From assembly GCA_022559985.1 (NCBI GenBank), contig JAFJTR010000078.1, forward strand, positions 62,001-126,000: a stretch of 64,000 nucleotides of DNA, written 5' to 3'. The notes under the pieces were generated by a model. It was not told the origin of the DNA. It saw only the letters and a program-made list of their open reading frames with translations, and did no database searches. The first letter of the stretch is position 1. Each line of letters begins with the position of its first letter. The position numbers and the translations under genes were made by a program. Origin of the DNA: Parastagonospora avenae f. sp. tritici 18332-5 (Eukaryota; Ascomycota; Dothideomycetes; Pleosporales; Phaeosphaeriaceae). Shown here piece after piece: positions 43,846 through 56,122 of this stretch.

Positions 43846-44964
43846 TCGAAGAAAAGTATGCGCACGTTGATCTTTGACGGTAGAATGAGACTGATACCCA
43901 TAATGAAAAGTTCATTCAAACTACTGCTATGTCGGAAATATGTTGCAATTGTTGTGATTGCTTCAACGGGAATGATATTCTAGATGCAGTTGAATGGATC
44001 GAGCATTCCAAAAAGCAACAGAACCAGTGCTGGCTTCATAGCGCACTTCCACCGTATTCCCCCTATCCCATCACGAACACCGCTGGCACAAATTCATATG
44101 CACGCAGCACCATACACAAACCCCTCATCCACCTCTCCCCACAGAACAACTACCGAACGGCAACCCAACTTCCCGTCGCACAGACAGCCCACAAACTTTG
44201 CATGGTTGCGTAGAACGGCTGGAGAATGCGAACCGAACAATAAAGGAAGGAAGTTTATACAGTAGACTAAGATACGTAGATCAGCCACAGCGCACAGGCA
44301 CCATTGCAGGTCCGTCGTGGATGGATTGCGCGGTTGCGCCGGAGAAAGTCCCGGGAGGCGCACGTGTGATTGGTTCGTAGGCATGCTTCCGACGCTAGGG
44401 GTGCGCGGCGGGAGAAGGTTTGGAAGGAGGGACGGCAGTGAGCAAGGTTTGGAAGGGAGACGGCAGTGGATTGTGGCTGTGGAAGGTTTGCAAAGGGACG
44501 GCAGTTGTTGGGGGAATGTGTATAGTGCGACGAGGAGGCCGGAGATGGGCTGCGGGAGGGGAGGTGGATAGAGTTTTGGGATGGGTGAGGCGGGTAGCAT
44601 TCAAGGTGGGCGAGTTGATGGGATGGGATTGTTAGATGGGAGGGAGATTGGGGCGGAAGGTTGGCCCGTCGAGTGATGATGGTGGTGATGGTGAGGGAAA
44701 GTAGGTTTATGCAGATGTGCAGATGTGAATGCATTGGTAGTGCATCCAAAAAATTCTTGCAGTGTAATGTGTTGTGTTATTCGCATTTACATGCTAGTGC
44801 TAGATGCGTGATCTTACATGGTTATTTATACAGATGAGTAGTGGTACATTATCGTAATGCATGGCTTCTTGGGAGTAAGTGTCCGCCGGGTGCTATTTCA
44901 TGCAAAGGCGACAGAGGTGGAACAGACAACAGAGCATGAGGTCTGCTGTGCACGAAGCAAGAGA
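43846..44964. other. Intergenic between NDC1 and the DUF1279 gene
   Basis: About 1.1 kb of convergent 3' flank. Pro/Ser-rich ORFs on the minus strand at 44.1-44.75 kb overlap in several frames and come from G-rich low-complexity DNA, so I do not call them genes. Confidence 0.45.
44415..44506 (+). repeat. Three imperfect 25-bp direct repeats
   Basis: The unit AAGGTTTGGAAGGGxGACGG followed by CAGTG occurs at about 44415-44440, 44444-44468 and 44483-44506, with a few mismatches and unequal spacers. It looks like local minisatellite-type duplication in G-rich non-coding DNA. Confidence 0.6.
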
Positions 44965-45763
44965 TCATGTCTTTTTGGGCTTCTTCTTGCCGATGTTGTA
45001 TCCCCAGGACCTGAGTGTCTTCACGACTTTGGGGAGGACGGCTGCGGTGAGTGGTACCCGGACGAAGATGAAGGACTTGTGGACAATGTATGCGAGGCCG
45101 AGCTGCGTCCAGATTGCTGCAACATGTTTTAGCCAGCAGTTCTTAAATCCTGATATAACAAGTAGGCGCCTTACAAGCATCTGCTCCGCTCTTGATTGCA
45201 ATTTCGGCTGCTCCAATGTTTCCTTCTCTTGCGGTCGCCTCTGCAACATCCTCGTCCTGCGCCTTCTTCCCCGCATCGGGGAACGCAAGCTGTACTACAC
45301 TCCAGAAGGCGTTCTTGATTACATCCTCATAGTGGCCAATCCGGTCGGTACCCAGCAGGCGTACAGCCAGAAAGCAGAAGGGGAAGTCGAGCAGCGACAG
45401 GCCAAAGTAGACGCCTACCGCGGTCCAGCCATATTCACGCGAGAGGGCCTTCAGACGCTGTGAAAGCGAAAGTGCGGGCTCAGGGCTGCCTAGGTGTGGC
45501 GTTGGATCAGGGCGCTGAGGCGGTGACACGTCTTTCTTCACACGCCAGGACCGGAAGCGGCGGCCGAGGGCAGACCGCTGGGATCGCCAGTATAGGAGGC
45601 CGGTCTGGTGGAGGGTTGACTGGACGGCCTTTGGACGTGCTCCCGCTTGAGTTGCCGTGAAGAAGGTGCGCAGCAACGGCGTCGCTGGGCGGGTGCCCAA
45701 ACCGCGCGAGACAGGCCCGAAAAGGAGCTGCTCTGTCCAGAGGCGTGCGACTCGTGTCTTCAT
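44965..45763 (-). CDS. DUF1279 (FAM210/Nat2-like) mitochondrial-type membrane protein
   Basis: Exons 45175-45763 and 44965-45116 (58-nt phase-1 intron) give 246 residues. The N-terminus (MKTRVARLW..) is rich in Arg, Ser, Thr and Ala with very few acidic residues over about 70 positions, as in a mitochondrial presequence. The DUF1279 domain follows: LSREYGWTAVGVYFGLSLLDFPFCFLAVRLLG with a membrane helix, then across the splice WTQLGLAYIVHKSFIFVRVPLTAAVLPKVVKTLRSWGY, and a Lys-rich end. Members include human FAM210A/B and yeast Nat2, inner-membrane proteins linked to mitochondrial translation or lipid handling. The old name 'N-acetyltransferase 2' has no visible basis here. The ATG was chosen as the first one giving a presequence; the frame is open further upstream without need. 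Confidence 0.82.
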
Positions 45764-48112
45764 TGCATGAATTGTGGAGCGGGCGAGAGAGTTGCTACTC
45801 ACGTGCGTAACCGAACCATGAGCAGTAGCAGTTCGAGGTTTCAAGAAGGCTGTCGCCGCAAGAAGTTACGTGAGGCGACGCATGACGACCATGGGCAACT
45901 TTTCAACAGGGTCCACCGGCCCGAACAAATCTCCGATGGCTTTCAACATGCCAATCAGTCTTCGCGGCCACGCCAACAATGTGTCCCAACATGTCAAACC
46001 TTCACCTCCATCGCCAACGAATGCGAAAGTCTCTTTTGCTCGGCAACTGTCCATCTTGATGCATCGTGGCTCGCAGATTTTGATATACCGAATTTCCGGT
46101 ACCGAATTAACGTGGCAAGGGGCGCCCTACATATCTGTGCTGAGTTGCGCTGAGTCGCGCCGCATTGGCAAAGGCCCGAGCCTCAACTCCATACTGTGGT
46201 ACTGTGCACTCCAAGAAGCCTGTGTCCGATCAAACATGGCAATCAAAGGCTTCGTCGAGGTTCCCCAGCTTGTGCCGTCACCCAGGTCCCACCGAGCCCA
46301 GACTCGCATGCCTTACCGAAGCGCCCACAGACACGCCCGACAGGACGCATCATTGTCTCATATGGACTCTGAGAAAACGCGCCACGAGTGTCAGTGACTC
46401 GGCGCGTGTCAGCCGTGGAGAGAGCGAAAGCTTCTGGAAGCGTGTGATACAGGTACACAGTACGGCCGAAACGGGTAATCTTGGCGCTCCCGGGCAGAAC
46501 GTGGGGCAGCATGCAACGCAAGTCCGCCGCATCGTCCGATCGCTCGCAAAGACGTTCGCAGCAGGCATTGCTTGCTGACATGGGACTGCTCGGCTGTTGG
46601 CACGCATCATGGTCCCAACTCGGGGGCGTGATAAGTCGGCGATCTCGTGCCGTTGCCCAACTGTTCAGTCTTCACACAGCCTCTTACAACGTACCCATCT
46701 GCCTTGGATGCCAAACTGCGGTCCACGACGCGAAGCTTCGTCGATAGGGTGGATCCAGTTCTCAAGTCGCCTGCGAACCTGTCCCTTGGGACGGTGGGAC
46801 AGTGGCATAGTGACCAACGCGCAATCACGCATTCTGACGCACATGGATCCCTTTATTGCCACCGTGATGAGCTTCATCACATCGGAGCCCCGAGTTTTCT
46901 TCGGCCTCTGCCTGCATCATGAGTTCGGCTGCTCTGTACATAGTGCTGTGGCGTAGCACGGCGTTGAGCAAAGGACCGCGTACTCGGGCGTAGGCTGCAC
47001 AGCGTGGGTCCATACTTTAAGGATCCCTAACGTCTTCCCACATTAGCCTAATCCGACCTGACACGGTTCCACTGTGCCTTCTTCGCTGTATCCGCGTGCC
47101 TCGACTCGAAGGGCTGACGTCTGATCGGTATTTCTGTGGTCTTGCATGGCGTACTGCAATTCCCGGTACCACGTCCCACTGCCGAACAAGTACCCCTCCT
47201 GCATCACGACATCACATTGCTCGTTTGCGCAGATCCTTGATCGCTGTCACCCCCCTAGAATCCACACTTCGCTCGCGCTCCCTCCCTTCAACGGCTAACG
47301 GAATTGAGTAACATCTCCATCGCGGCTCGGTCTGGCTTGAGGGGCCCTGCGAAGGTTTGCAGAGCGCAAACAAAGTTTTCGGCGTTCCATCAACCCTGCT
47401 ACTGCACCAGTCTCAAACTTCGAGCTACTACCAGCAAGCTGACCAAGGGCGAAGCACATTATTCGGTCCCTGGTCTTATGTTACTCTTCAATTACGCCGA
47501 GCAATGTTTTTATTGGTTTGCACTGACGAGAATCTTGTATGCGTACTAAGGACAGGCGTCTTCGCAAAACAGTAGCGTCGTGCAATGTTCCTGGTGGCTC
47601 GGCTGTACACTCTGCTTCCTCCCCTTGCATCTGTTCGGCGCCATTGAACAGCAATGGCAGACCAGGGGCCTGGCCGCTTGCAGTCGTCGGACGGAAATTC
47701 CGCAAGTCTGGCGTCACACCCAACCCTTCGCTTCACAAGTTGACAGCGCCCAAAGCGGCACGCTCCCGGATCCAACTGTTTGAGGCTTCGAATAAGCTCT
47801 CACCCTACTTGACATGGTCGCATGAGTCTTCGTTCAGGATCAGCCTGTCTCTGCACGTGAGTTCCATCTCGTTTCCGGTAGCCCTAATAGTGTACTTCTA
47901 ACATATATACTTCGTGCCCACAATATTGCCCACTCGAAGTGTATTCGACTCCAAGGCTGCTCAAACTCTCTCACGGTTGACCTACCCTATTCTACCTACC
48001 CTAGCAGTATCTCTCTCACATCAATTGACCTCTTGTTCACATTCGATCGCTACTTCCTCCTTTCGCCTAGCCTTATCTTTCGACAATATTCCATACATAC
48101 ACACTAGTCAAC
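45764..48112. other. Gene-poor region, 2.35 kb
   Basis: No supported gene. ORFs up to 175 codons overlap on both strands between 45.85 and 47.9 kb and none shows a domain, signal peptide or plausible splicing. The last about 200 bp are C/T-rich and look like the leader of the following small gene. Confidence 0.45.
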
Positions 48113-48397
48113 ATGGGTGGTAACACGGAATATGTAGCTGGCCACGGCTACCTATCTCTCGGTCAAGCAGTTCACGTCGCCCAAAACAGTGAAGGAGGAA
48201 TCGACCAACGCCTTGCTCAAGTTCTGGAAAAGCGCCTCGCAGAAGTTTGGGCAAAATTGAACGCCCAGCCAACGTCGTATATACTACCATCGGACGAATT
48301 CGCTCTATTAAACTATTACCGAGCACGATTTGGAGACAACGAAGTTGTCAGAAACGCCACAAAACGCTTCTGGGATAATCACAAAGGTGTCCAATAA
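48113..48397 (+). CDS. 94-residue protein of unknown function
   Basis: A single small ORF starting MGGNTEYVAGHGYLSLG. It looks like a folded helical protein: a balanced composition, an amphipathic stretch (IDQRLAQVLEKRLAEVWAKL), then ILPSDEFALLNYYRARF and NATKRFWDNH. A pyrimidine-rich leader precedes the ATG and the frame has no low-complexity filler, which supports a real gene. It has no signal peptide, Cys residues or membrane segment, so it is probably intracellular. I do not recognise a family. The stop lies 241 bp before the PNGase A-like gene on the same strand. Confidence 0.55.
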   Translation: MGGNTEYVAGHGYLSLGQAVHVAQNSEGGIDQRLAQVLEKRLAEVWAKLNAQPTSYILPSDEFALLNYYRARFGDNEVVRNATKRFWDNHKGVQ

Positions 48398-48638
48398 TCT
48401 TATTTGTTCAATCTTCGTGAAGTCCACCTTTCGTACAGGTAGGTCACAACCCCTCACTTAGCGAATCACAGTATGCTGATCATCATGGCACTAGCGCGCG
48501 CATCTTCAGACCACATCTACCGGCGTTCAGTCGATTCCAAATCCTGGCATTTCCGCAATATACCTCTCGTAACGGCGTTTCCGGCGCAAACTTAAAGCTT
48601 CCATATTCCTGTCTTTTTTTCGAGAGTTTCGGGGAAAG

Positions 48639-50725
48639 ATGTACACCCACGAGCAAAATGGAGGGCCGACACAGGCATGGCGTTACACACGAATGGGGCA
48701 GAAAAGGCTGCAACCCATTGCAATATTGTTCCTAATCCTAATGACGATAACGCAATCAACTCTTGCTTTCCATGAAATCGCATCGCGATCGAACAGTCGT
48801 TTTCCATCTTTGACGGCTCGTGCCGCGGATAATTCGTCTTTGCTTGAATGCTTGGAGGTTGCGCCACCAGTCCTTAGCCCAAGTGGGGGGTGTCAGCAAA
48901 CCTTGATGGTGTACACTTTTGCTTTGTCATACGGACAGCCTTTCGTGGGTATGTGAACGATTGCTTGCATGTCATCCTTTCTTGAGCCTGCCCTCAAACC
49001 GGCATTCTTGACCAGTACAGAGGGAGCTTTTGATAGCATTGCTTACTCTTTTCAACAGGCGATTACGCTCCACCAGAATGCAACTTCAATCGTGTAGCTA
49101 TCGAGTTCACAGTCACCTCGGCAGGACGGCAGTTCGACAGACTAGCCTTGATGTACCTGGATGACATCGAGGTCTGGCGGACATCGACGGCCGAGCCAAC
49201 CTCAGGCGGCATCATATGGACCTATACCAAGGACATGTCCGCATATTCGGTTCTCTTCAAATCACCACACAAGCTCATTTTCGATCTGGGCAACCTGATT
49301 GATGATACATACACTGGCTCATGGAACACGACATTGACGGCCACATTCTTCACAGCCGATGATACGACGAAGCCTGCAGACATTATCTTGCCTGTATCAG
49401 CTCGGAGGTCAGCTGCAAATAAATCAAGCGCTTTCATTGTACCAGACACTAAAGCCATCAACACGTTGGAGCTGCCGAAGAACACGGAGAAGGCAGTCTT
49501 TTCTATCTCCGCTTGTGGTCAAGCTGCAGAGGAATTCTGGTGGAGCAACGTGCTCACCTCAGATACGAAAGCCTTTGGCAATGACACCGCGTTATACGGA
49601 CATTCGCCTTTCCGAGAGTTGCAACTACTCATCGATGGCAATCTGGCTGGCGTCGCGTGGCCTTTTCCAGTTATATTTACTGGGGGCATTGTTCCTGGAT
49701 TCTGGCGTCCTGTCGTAGGTATAGACGCATTCGATCTCAAGGAGGACGAGATAGATATCACACCATTTCTGCCATTCCTCAATGATGGCAACCCGCACAC
49801 ATTCGAAATACGTATTGTCGGTATTGATGATGATGGTGAGGGTAATGGCCAGCTTACGGAGAACATTGAGTCGAACTGGGTGGTTACCGGCAAGATATTC
49901 ATCTGGACCGGAGCTGTTACGAATATGACTACAGGCACTATACCGACCATCTCAGCTCCAGCACCGTCGATCAAGTTGCATTCAGTCACAAAGCAGTCAG
50001 CAAACGGGACAGTGAGCGCGCTTGACTACTCGATTCAGGTGTCACGTCAGCTGTCCGTGGAATCCACCATTGTTTCCTCTGCTGGTTCGCAGACTGTGTC
50101 ATGGAAGCAAGACCTCACTTTCTCGAATACCGGTACTCTCAGCAATGGCGGCAACGACCAAGTGGATCAACAAGCCACCAAAGGCACGAGCATGTCCTCT
50201 ACTGGCTTCACCCGATCGTTTGACTACCCGCTTTGGGTGATTTCGTCATACAATGCACCTGCAGGCGGGAATGTCACAATAGATGGAAAGATTGCACGTG
50301 GAAAGAACGTTCAGCAAATGGGTGACCTAGCATTCCTAAACAAATGGAGGACTTTTGACCGCACAAGCGTTCCCTCGACATCGTACAGCGCAGTCTTCAC
50401 CGGATCGAATACAACCAACTGGCAGAATGGCACTGCGTCATACCTGTCTGTACCCGCAATCAAGAAGTCATTTGGCACCGGCACGACGGAGCAGTTTCTA
50501 ATTCTCAGTGGCACAGCCGGAGCAATGGACTATGGGGGCGAAAAGCTATACCAGAGACACATCATTGCAGCAAATAATTCCGTCGTATTCGACCAGGAAA
50601 GGTTCGGTGATCAGGCGGTCCAGCGGAGTCGCATCAATCTCGCCAACCAATCGCCTATCGCAGGTGGACTAAATGAATATGCGGGCCGTGGCGTTAGAGC
50701 CCTGCTCGGGCGGGGACCGTTGTAG
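48639..50725 (+). CDS. Secreted PNGase A-like amidase (peptide-N4-asparagine amidase A family)
   Basis: Exons 48639-48948 and 49059-50725 (110-nt phase-1 intron) give 658 residues. The better start may be the ATG at 48693, which begins MGQKRLQPIAILFLILM, a standard signal peptide. After it the chain follows the PNGase A domain: PECNFNRVAIEFTVTSAGRQFDRLALMYLDDIEVWRTSTAEPT, WTYTKDMSAY, NSPFRELQLLIDGNLAGVAWPFPVIFTGGIVPGFWRP, IDITPFLPFLNDG.HTFEIRI and NWVVTGKIFIW. Several Asn-X-Ser/Thr sites fit secretion. Family enzymes remove N-glycans from glycopeptides by cutting the Asn-GlcNAc amide bond; fungal copies are mostly untested, so the reaction is inferred from the family. It may work with the secreted peptidase type seen at the left of the window in using glycoprotein nutrients. 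Confidence 0.88.
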
Positions 50726-53700
50726 TAAACGAGAGAAATGGCGTGGAGACCGCATGGACAAGGCACGTCTGACAGTTTTGTGTAACAGTCGACAAGCAAG
50801 CGGTGTGGCACAGCAGCCGCGGATGAAATAAATTGATTGATAACCACTTGACACGTTACTGGGCCTCACTATTTGAAGAAGAGTTTCATTGGGTGTGTCT
50901 CCGACTATCACACTGCGTGAAGCTCCGTCACTGTGGTGTGATATGCCCCACAGTGTTGACCGTTCACGACACATGTGACTGTCAGTCCGATCCGAGTAAC
51001 GACAGACGTGTGTCGAGCATGATGTGGCTCATCATGATCATGCAGTGTAGGTTTACATAGTGTCAGCAAGCGCTCGCTTACCCTTGATGACATGGTATGC
51101 TTGCTTTAAGACGGTCAGCGATGGTTCATGGCCTCAGCATATCAATATCACGGATGGTAATATGATCATCACCACCGTGAAACAGGCATTCAGGTTTCCA
51201 TCCGCACTCGCCCGCGTCGACCAGTCGAGAACCACTTAAGCATTATAATTGAGCGGTGTCAATATGGATGCCCCAGGTATATGCCGACAGCGGGCCTCAA
51301 TCATCCGCCGAAGCGAATGGTACCGGTACCCGCATCATGTCCGCTTTAATGCGTGCGTTGTAGTCTGTCGTGGGGACATGGTAAAGGAATCGAGTTGAAG
51401 CTCATTTCGGTCCTGATCAATGCGTCGGAACACTAGCTAATATGTGTCAAGATATCAAAGAAGTGTCAAATTACGCCTTGCAGTGTCGTGTCCGAACTAG
51501 GTGCTCCACCGCAACGGAATAATCTTGGTCATGAGTGCGAAACCTACATTGAGTTCGCCGATAGTCTCGATTTTCAGTTTCGGAGAGAGTAACAAGAATG
51601 ACGTTGGCGTAGTGAGCATTGATACGCTACTCTTACCGACATTGCGCTGCCGACAAGAGTGTGAACTTACCGTACGTACGGTCACGATGCACTGGTTCCA
51701 TCTTCCCCCAAGAAACTTCAGACTACCACATAACCGACGATACCATCCCAGTCTGCCACCACCAAACAATTCTAGTCAGCATAGCAAATAATTTTCAGAG
51801 ACATGTCAGCCCAAATGTCTTCGGCGTTACACACGTCAACGCGTAAACCTTCTTTCGAAATGCAAGTGCTGGAGATGGACTCGGAAACTGCCTGTTTTGT
51901 ACCCAAGAGCCGTCTCCCCGCCCGTCGATGATCGGCACGCGAGGTCCTGGAAGACAATTGGCAAGGACATCCCTTCCGCAGTGAAAATGACTCGCAGCCC
52001 GTTCCGGAGTACAGGGCTGATACACCAAGGAATTTTCGCGCTCACCGTTCTGCGACGAGATGTGACGAAAACTGCATGTGGCCAATGCGACTGTGAACAC
52101 GCTGGTCGCTACCGAAGCCCGAGGATCGCGCCAACACGACCCATTTTAGACGCCCATCGATTTCCATCAACAGTCTCCTGTCATGGTACACGGGACGATG
52201 AATTCCCGTTCGAGTCGCCCAGCAGACCTCGACTCAGGCGCCCGATGTGCTGCAGGCAGAAGTTCTCCTGGCACGGCAACTACCGCGACACTAGGATTTC
52301 GCAAATATGGATGCGAAGTTCCAAGACATCCCGCGCGCGCCCCATGACCATGGTAGCGACCTGCAGCAAGCACCCCTCTGCGAGCGTTAGGGATGGGTGT
52401 TGGCCTTGTTTCAGGCTCCCGTGTGATTCACAAGGCTATTGCCAAGACCGAGACTATTACGAATCCCTCAGCACTGGGGTAGTCCTGGAGTCCGGAACAG
52501 TTATCAACCCATCGTGGCAAATCCAACTCGCAAGGTGCACCTCTTCGTGATACTTGCCGCAAAGCAAGCGCACTGTACCTACCGGTAGGTACTTCCGTCG
52601 TGCTTAGTGCCAAAGGCTATTATCAGCATCACGTGATAATGACATCTGCAGACTTTCAACATTTTGCCGATTCTCAAGTTGTACCGAGCATGCGAGACGA
52701 TGACCAAACACATAAGCAGCCATCAAATTCATCTGTCCGAATTCCATTAGCTATCGAAACTCGCCCTATTCCCCCTGAACAACTAACAGCGCTGCTCAAT
52801 AATGTAATCTTGTTTAAGTAAGAACTGAAGTATTGCTGCTTCGAATCTTCCGCCCTCCGTGACCTATTCTGAACTGCGCATTGGAGGTTACGGTTCCATG
52901 CGAATTATCGCTTTTCACCACATGGACAAAACCATCTACCCATAGTAAGCAGCCGTCACCTATGCAATGCAACTACGAAATAATAGAACTGTGTGACGGT
53001 GTTGTTCTGTTCGAGCATGCTTCCTGACCGGCACATCATCGGTTGAGTGCCAGTTCAGCCGCATTCAGGGGACATATCATCGACGGCCCAATCAGGAGCA
53101 CTTGCTCTTACTGCAAGGGTCTGATACAAGTCAGCTAGAAGAAAGACCTTTGCCAACCATTCCTCAAAATCCTTTGTCAGGCTCAACGGCTTGTATCAAC
53201 GTCGCTTGCCTTACCATAAACAACAATGAACGCCCTGCAGCTACCTTCACCCTACGGGTCACTGGGAGTCGAGACTTCAATACGCAATGGAGCTTCCATA
53301 ATGACGGCACCAACTGTCTCCACGATACCTGCTACCGCCTATCAAACGCCGTCCGCGCTTGCAATTGTTACGGAATATGTTTAGAACATCACAGACCTAC
53401 GTTGTTCAAGGACGGCCAGCCAAGCTCACGTCGCACCTTCGATCGTTGCCTTGCCCTGTTCTTAGCCCTGCAACAGTCAGGTCATTGTACTATCAATAGA
53501 CCGCGCAGCAACACCGAGTAGTACAACTGTGGCATCAACATCGCCTTTCTCGTCCGCGACCTCGTCTATTGTATCTACAAGGAAGTCTAATAGTACTGAG
53601 GCCATTGCTGCACTACCAATACTGAAGATCTAGACCGACGCAACATGTGGCGGCAAGACCAGTTACGCTTGTCAAGGATCGAAATGGGGATAATGCTCCA

Positions 53701-55428
53701 GGTAAAATTTCTTATTATTTCTGGACCATAGATGCTGTCCGCTAACTCATGTAGCCAATATGAATGGTGTGTAAGCAACCAGGATTACTGTGTGGTAGTT
53801 ACAATGCATTGCCTTCGACACTTTCGACACGAGTATCGCTCACACTAACACCTCTGTTACCTTTATCTGTTCGTACTGTAAGATCCAGTACTGATGGCAA
53901 CGTGGCCGGATTGTGACTTATCAGAGATCTAAATTCGGTAATTACTGCAGGTCAGTGGATTTTTCGTTTGTTTCATCAAGCTCCTCAGTCATAGTGCCGA
54001 CCAGCTCTTCAATGTCGGAAGCATCTTGTGGGTGTTTTCAAGGGAGCAGAATGCGCCTAAAATGTAAGCAGGTAGATGGATGAGGAAAGATAGAATTACG
54101 GATGTGGAAACAGGTTTACTAGTCTTGAAGAGTGAAGGAGATTGCACGTGGAGACGCCAGTCTGCCGACAGCAGCATATACCATCTGCATCCCCCACCAC
54201 CAGCTCGCGGGAAGTCGATGCCACTCTCTTCCGACCTCGAACACGAGCGTTTCGCCTACGTGGTACGCATACTGTTGCACATCACATAAACTGAAGCTGG
54301 TCGCTGCTGACAGATCACGCTCGGTCTGGCAAATTCATCTTCTTGCACTTCATCGACGACCCCACGCGCGACTACCACATCATCACCTGGGCACAGGACG
54401 CATCAACGTCACATGCAACAACACACTGTCTTGGAAGTGCAAATTCGGAAGCTGCCGCCATACACGTCGTCGGCAATACCTGCTTGCCTTAACTCAACAA
54501 TTCTTGCCTGGAAGCTTCTAAAATAAGCATCCGTTGTGAATCTCTGCACTGCACTTCAAATTGTTCGACCTTGTTTCCCTCCGCTCTCCGCTCTCCGCGT
54601 CCAGAGCAGGGTTCACATCCGGGCTATATCGGACCGAATGACAACAATTGTCTTTCACATGGTAGTATGCCTGATCATTAGGGGTAAATGCATTGCTCGA
54701 GATGTTGCCTTCGACCGCATGACAATACTTTCAGTTCTTTGCACGACAAGACCGAGTATTTTGGTAAATAAGGTACCAAATCTTTAATTGGAGTAGACAG
54801 ACTCAGTGCAGTACTCGATTAACATGACTGCTGTGCAAGCATAATACTTTAGCGGCCTGTCTTTGCCCCGGATTGCGCGCGGTTAAATTATGAGGCGCAG
54901 TGAGAGGATGATGCGTTCCTGGAGATTAGCGGAGGAAAGATGCGCTTGATGCGGGCCGAAAACGGGTGGCGTAAACTAGGTACGATACTTAAGCGGGCAA
55001 CAGGCAAGAGTCCAAGAAGAACAGGCGCGGGGAAATAATCTATGTCGGAGCTTGGTACTCCAGATCGGGGAACACAGCCCGTCTAATTGCTAGGAGCCTG
55101 AGGTAAAATCTAGGAATCAACCAATTGCATTGGTAATTCGACCAGCAAATCTGAGGTCGCTTCGGCACAATGATGTAGCGCATCAGTCGCCAATGATGGT
55201 GCTACTTCTTCAAGCAGCTGCTCCGAGTCGATATACGGCCTTAGATACGTATATCGTAGAATACGCCAAGCTTAGCCCAATTCCTTGATAAATTCATGTA
55301 TGAGACCGGTATTCACGGTTCACACAAGGCGTATAAAGGTAGCCTTCTCTCTCACCTTTGCCTCTCCACACTCCATCAGGAAAACGATACTTCAAGCCCC
55401 ACCAACAGTTTCAGTCCATCTGACTATC
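50726..55428. other. Gene-poor region, 4.7 kb
   Basis: No convincing gene. The longest ORFs (51897-52550, 53102-53521, both plus) have erratic composition and no domain, signal peptide or clear splice partner. A 73-codon ORF at 52600-52821 is similarly unsupported. No terminal repeats or transposon motifs were found, though old decayed repeats would be hard to see by eye. The right end is the promoter of the small secreted protein. Confidence 0.4.
55332..55337 (+). promoter_or_regulatory. TATA-like element upstream of the small secreted protein
   Basis: TATAAA about 92 bp before the start codon at 55429, a normal distance for a fungal TATA box allowing a short leader. Such boxes are common on strongly induced genes. 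Confidence 0.4.
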
Positions 55429-55931
55429 ATGTTTTTCAAGGGTATTCTACCTATCTTTGCAGCAGCGGCTACAGCTGCTGCGCTGCCCCAGCAGAGCGAG
55501 GTAGACCAGTGGACCTATCCTCAATTTCCTGAGAATGGCGCATCCTGTCCCGGATGGCCAGGCGAGGCTCCTTCCATTTGGACATTTGCCCAACTGAAAG
55601 AGCTTGCTATAGAGGCTAGCAAGGCGCCACAGTACTCCGATAGCGCCGCAAACCATGGTGGAAGTTGTGCATTTTCATCTGGCATCCCAATGCACATAGT
55701 GAGTTATATCCCCCCTTCACAATTTCAACTCTGGTTCCTCTTGAACAACATTTCTTTACAAAACTATTCGAGAAAGAAGTCCGCTAATTGATCCAATAGA
55801 TCGGCACCAATAAGGGTATTGGAATGATCAGCGTTGCCGTAGACAAGACTGCGAAAACGATAAGACTATGTGGTCTCCAAGGAAAAGATAGTAACAACGA
55901 TGGATACAATGACAGCTGTACGCATCTATAG
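55429..55931 (+). CDS. Small secreted protein with four cysteines
   Basis: Exons 55429-55698 and 55800-55931 (101-nt phase-0 intron, GTGAGT...AATAG) give 133 residues. A clear signal peptide (MFFKGILPIFAAAATAAALP) leaves a mature chain of about 113 residues with exactly four Cys (40, 80, 114, 130), enough for two disulfides, and a Gly/Asn/Asp-rich end (GKDSNNDGYNDSC). The size, signal peptide, even Cys number and gene-poor setting match what is usually called an effector candidate in plant-associated fungi, but an antimicrobial or wall-associated role is equally open. No family is recognised. It is followed convergently by the P450 gene. Confidence 0.7.
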
Positions 55932-56122
55932 CGGAAGAGAATTGCGACCAAGAAATTGAGCAGCGGATCATGCTCGCTCAGGTTTTTAAGAGAGTACATA
56001 ATGTGTTTGTAACAAATCTTCGGGATCGCAAGCTTGGGTGAGGACAAGATCCGTCGTCTCCGTTGCCAAATCCACTCCCTCTGTGCCCAGTACTGTCTTC
56101 AAATCTACCATGCCTTCCACGT

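Noticed and set aside
45647..46956. Several overlapping ORFs of 110-175 codons on both strands
   Set aside because: They overlap each other in different frames and part lies antisense to the DUF1279 gene's first exon; no family signal in any.
51897..52550. Plus-strand 217-codon ORF in the gene-poor block
   Set aside because: Composition is erratic and no domain, signal peptide or splice support is visible.
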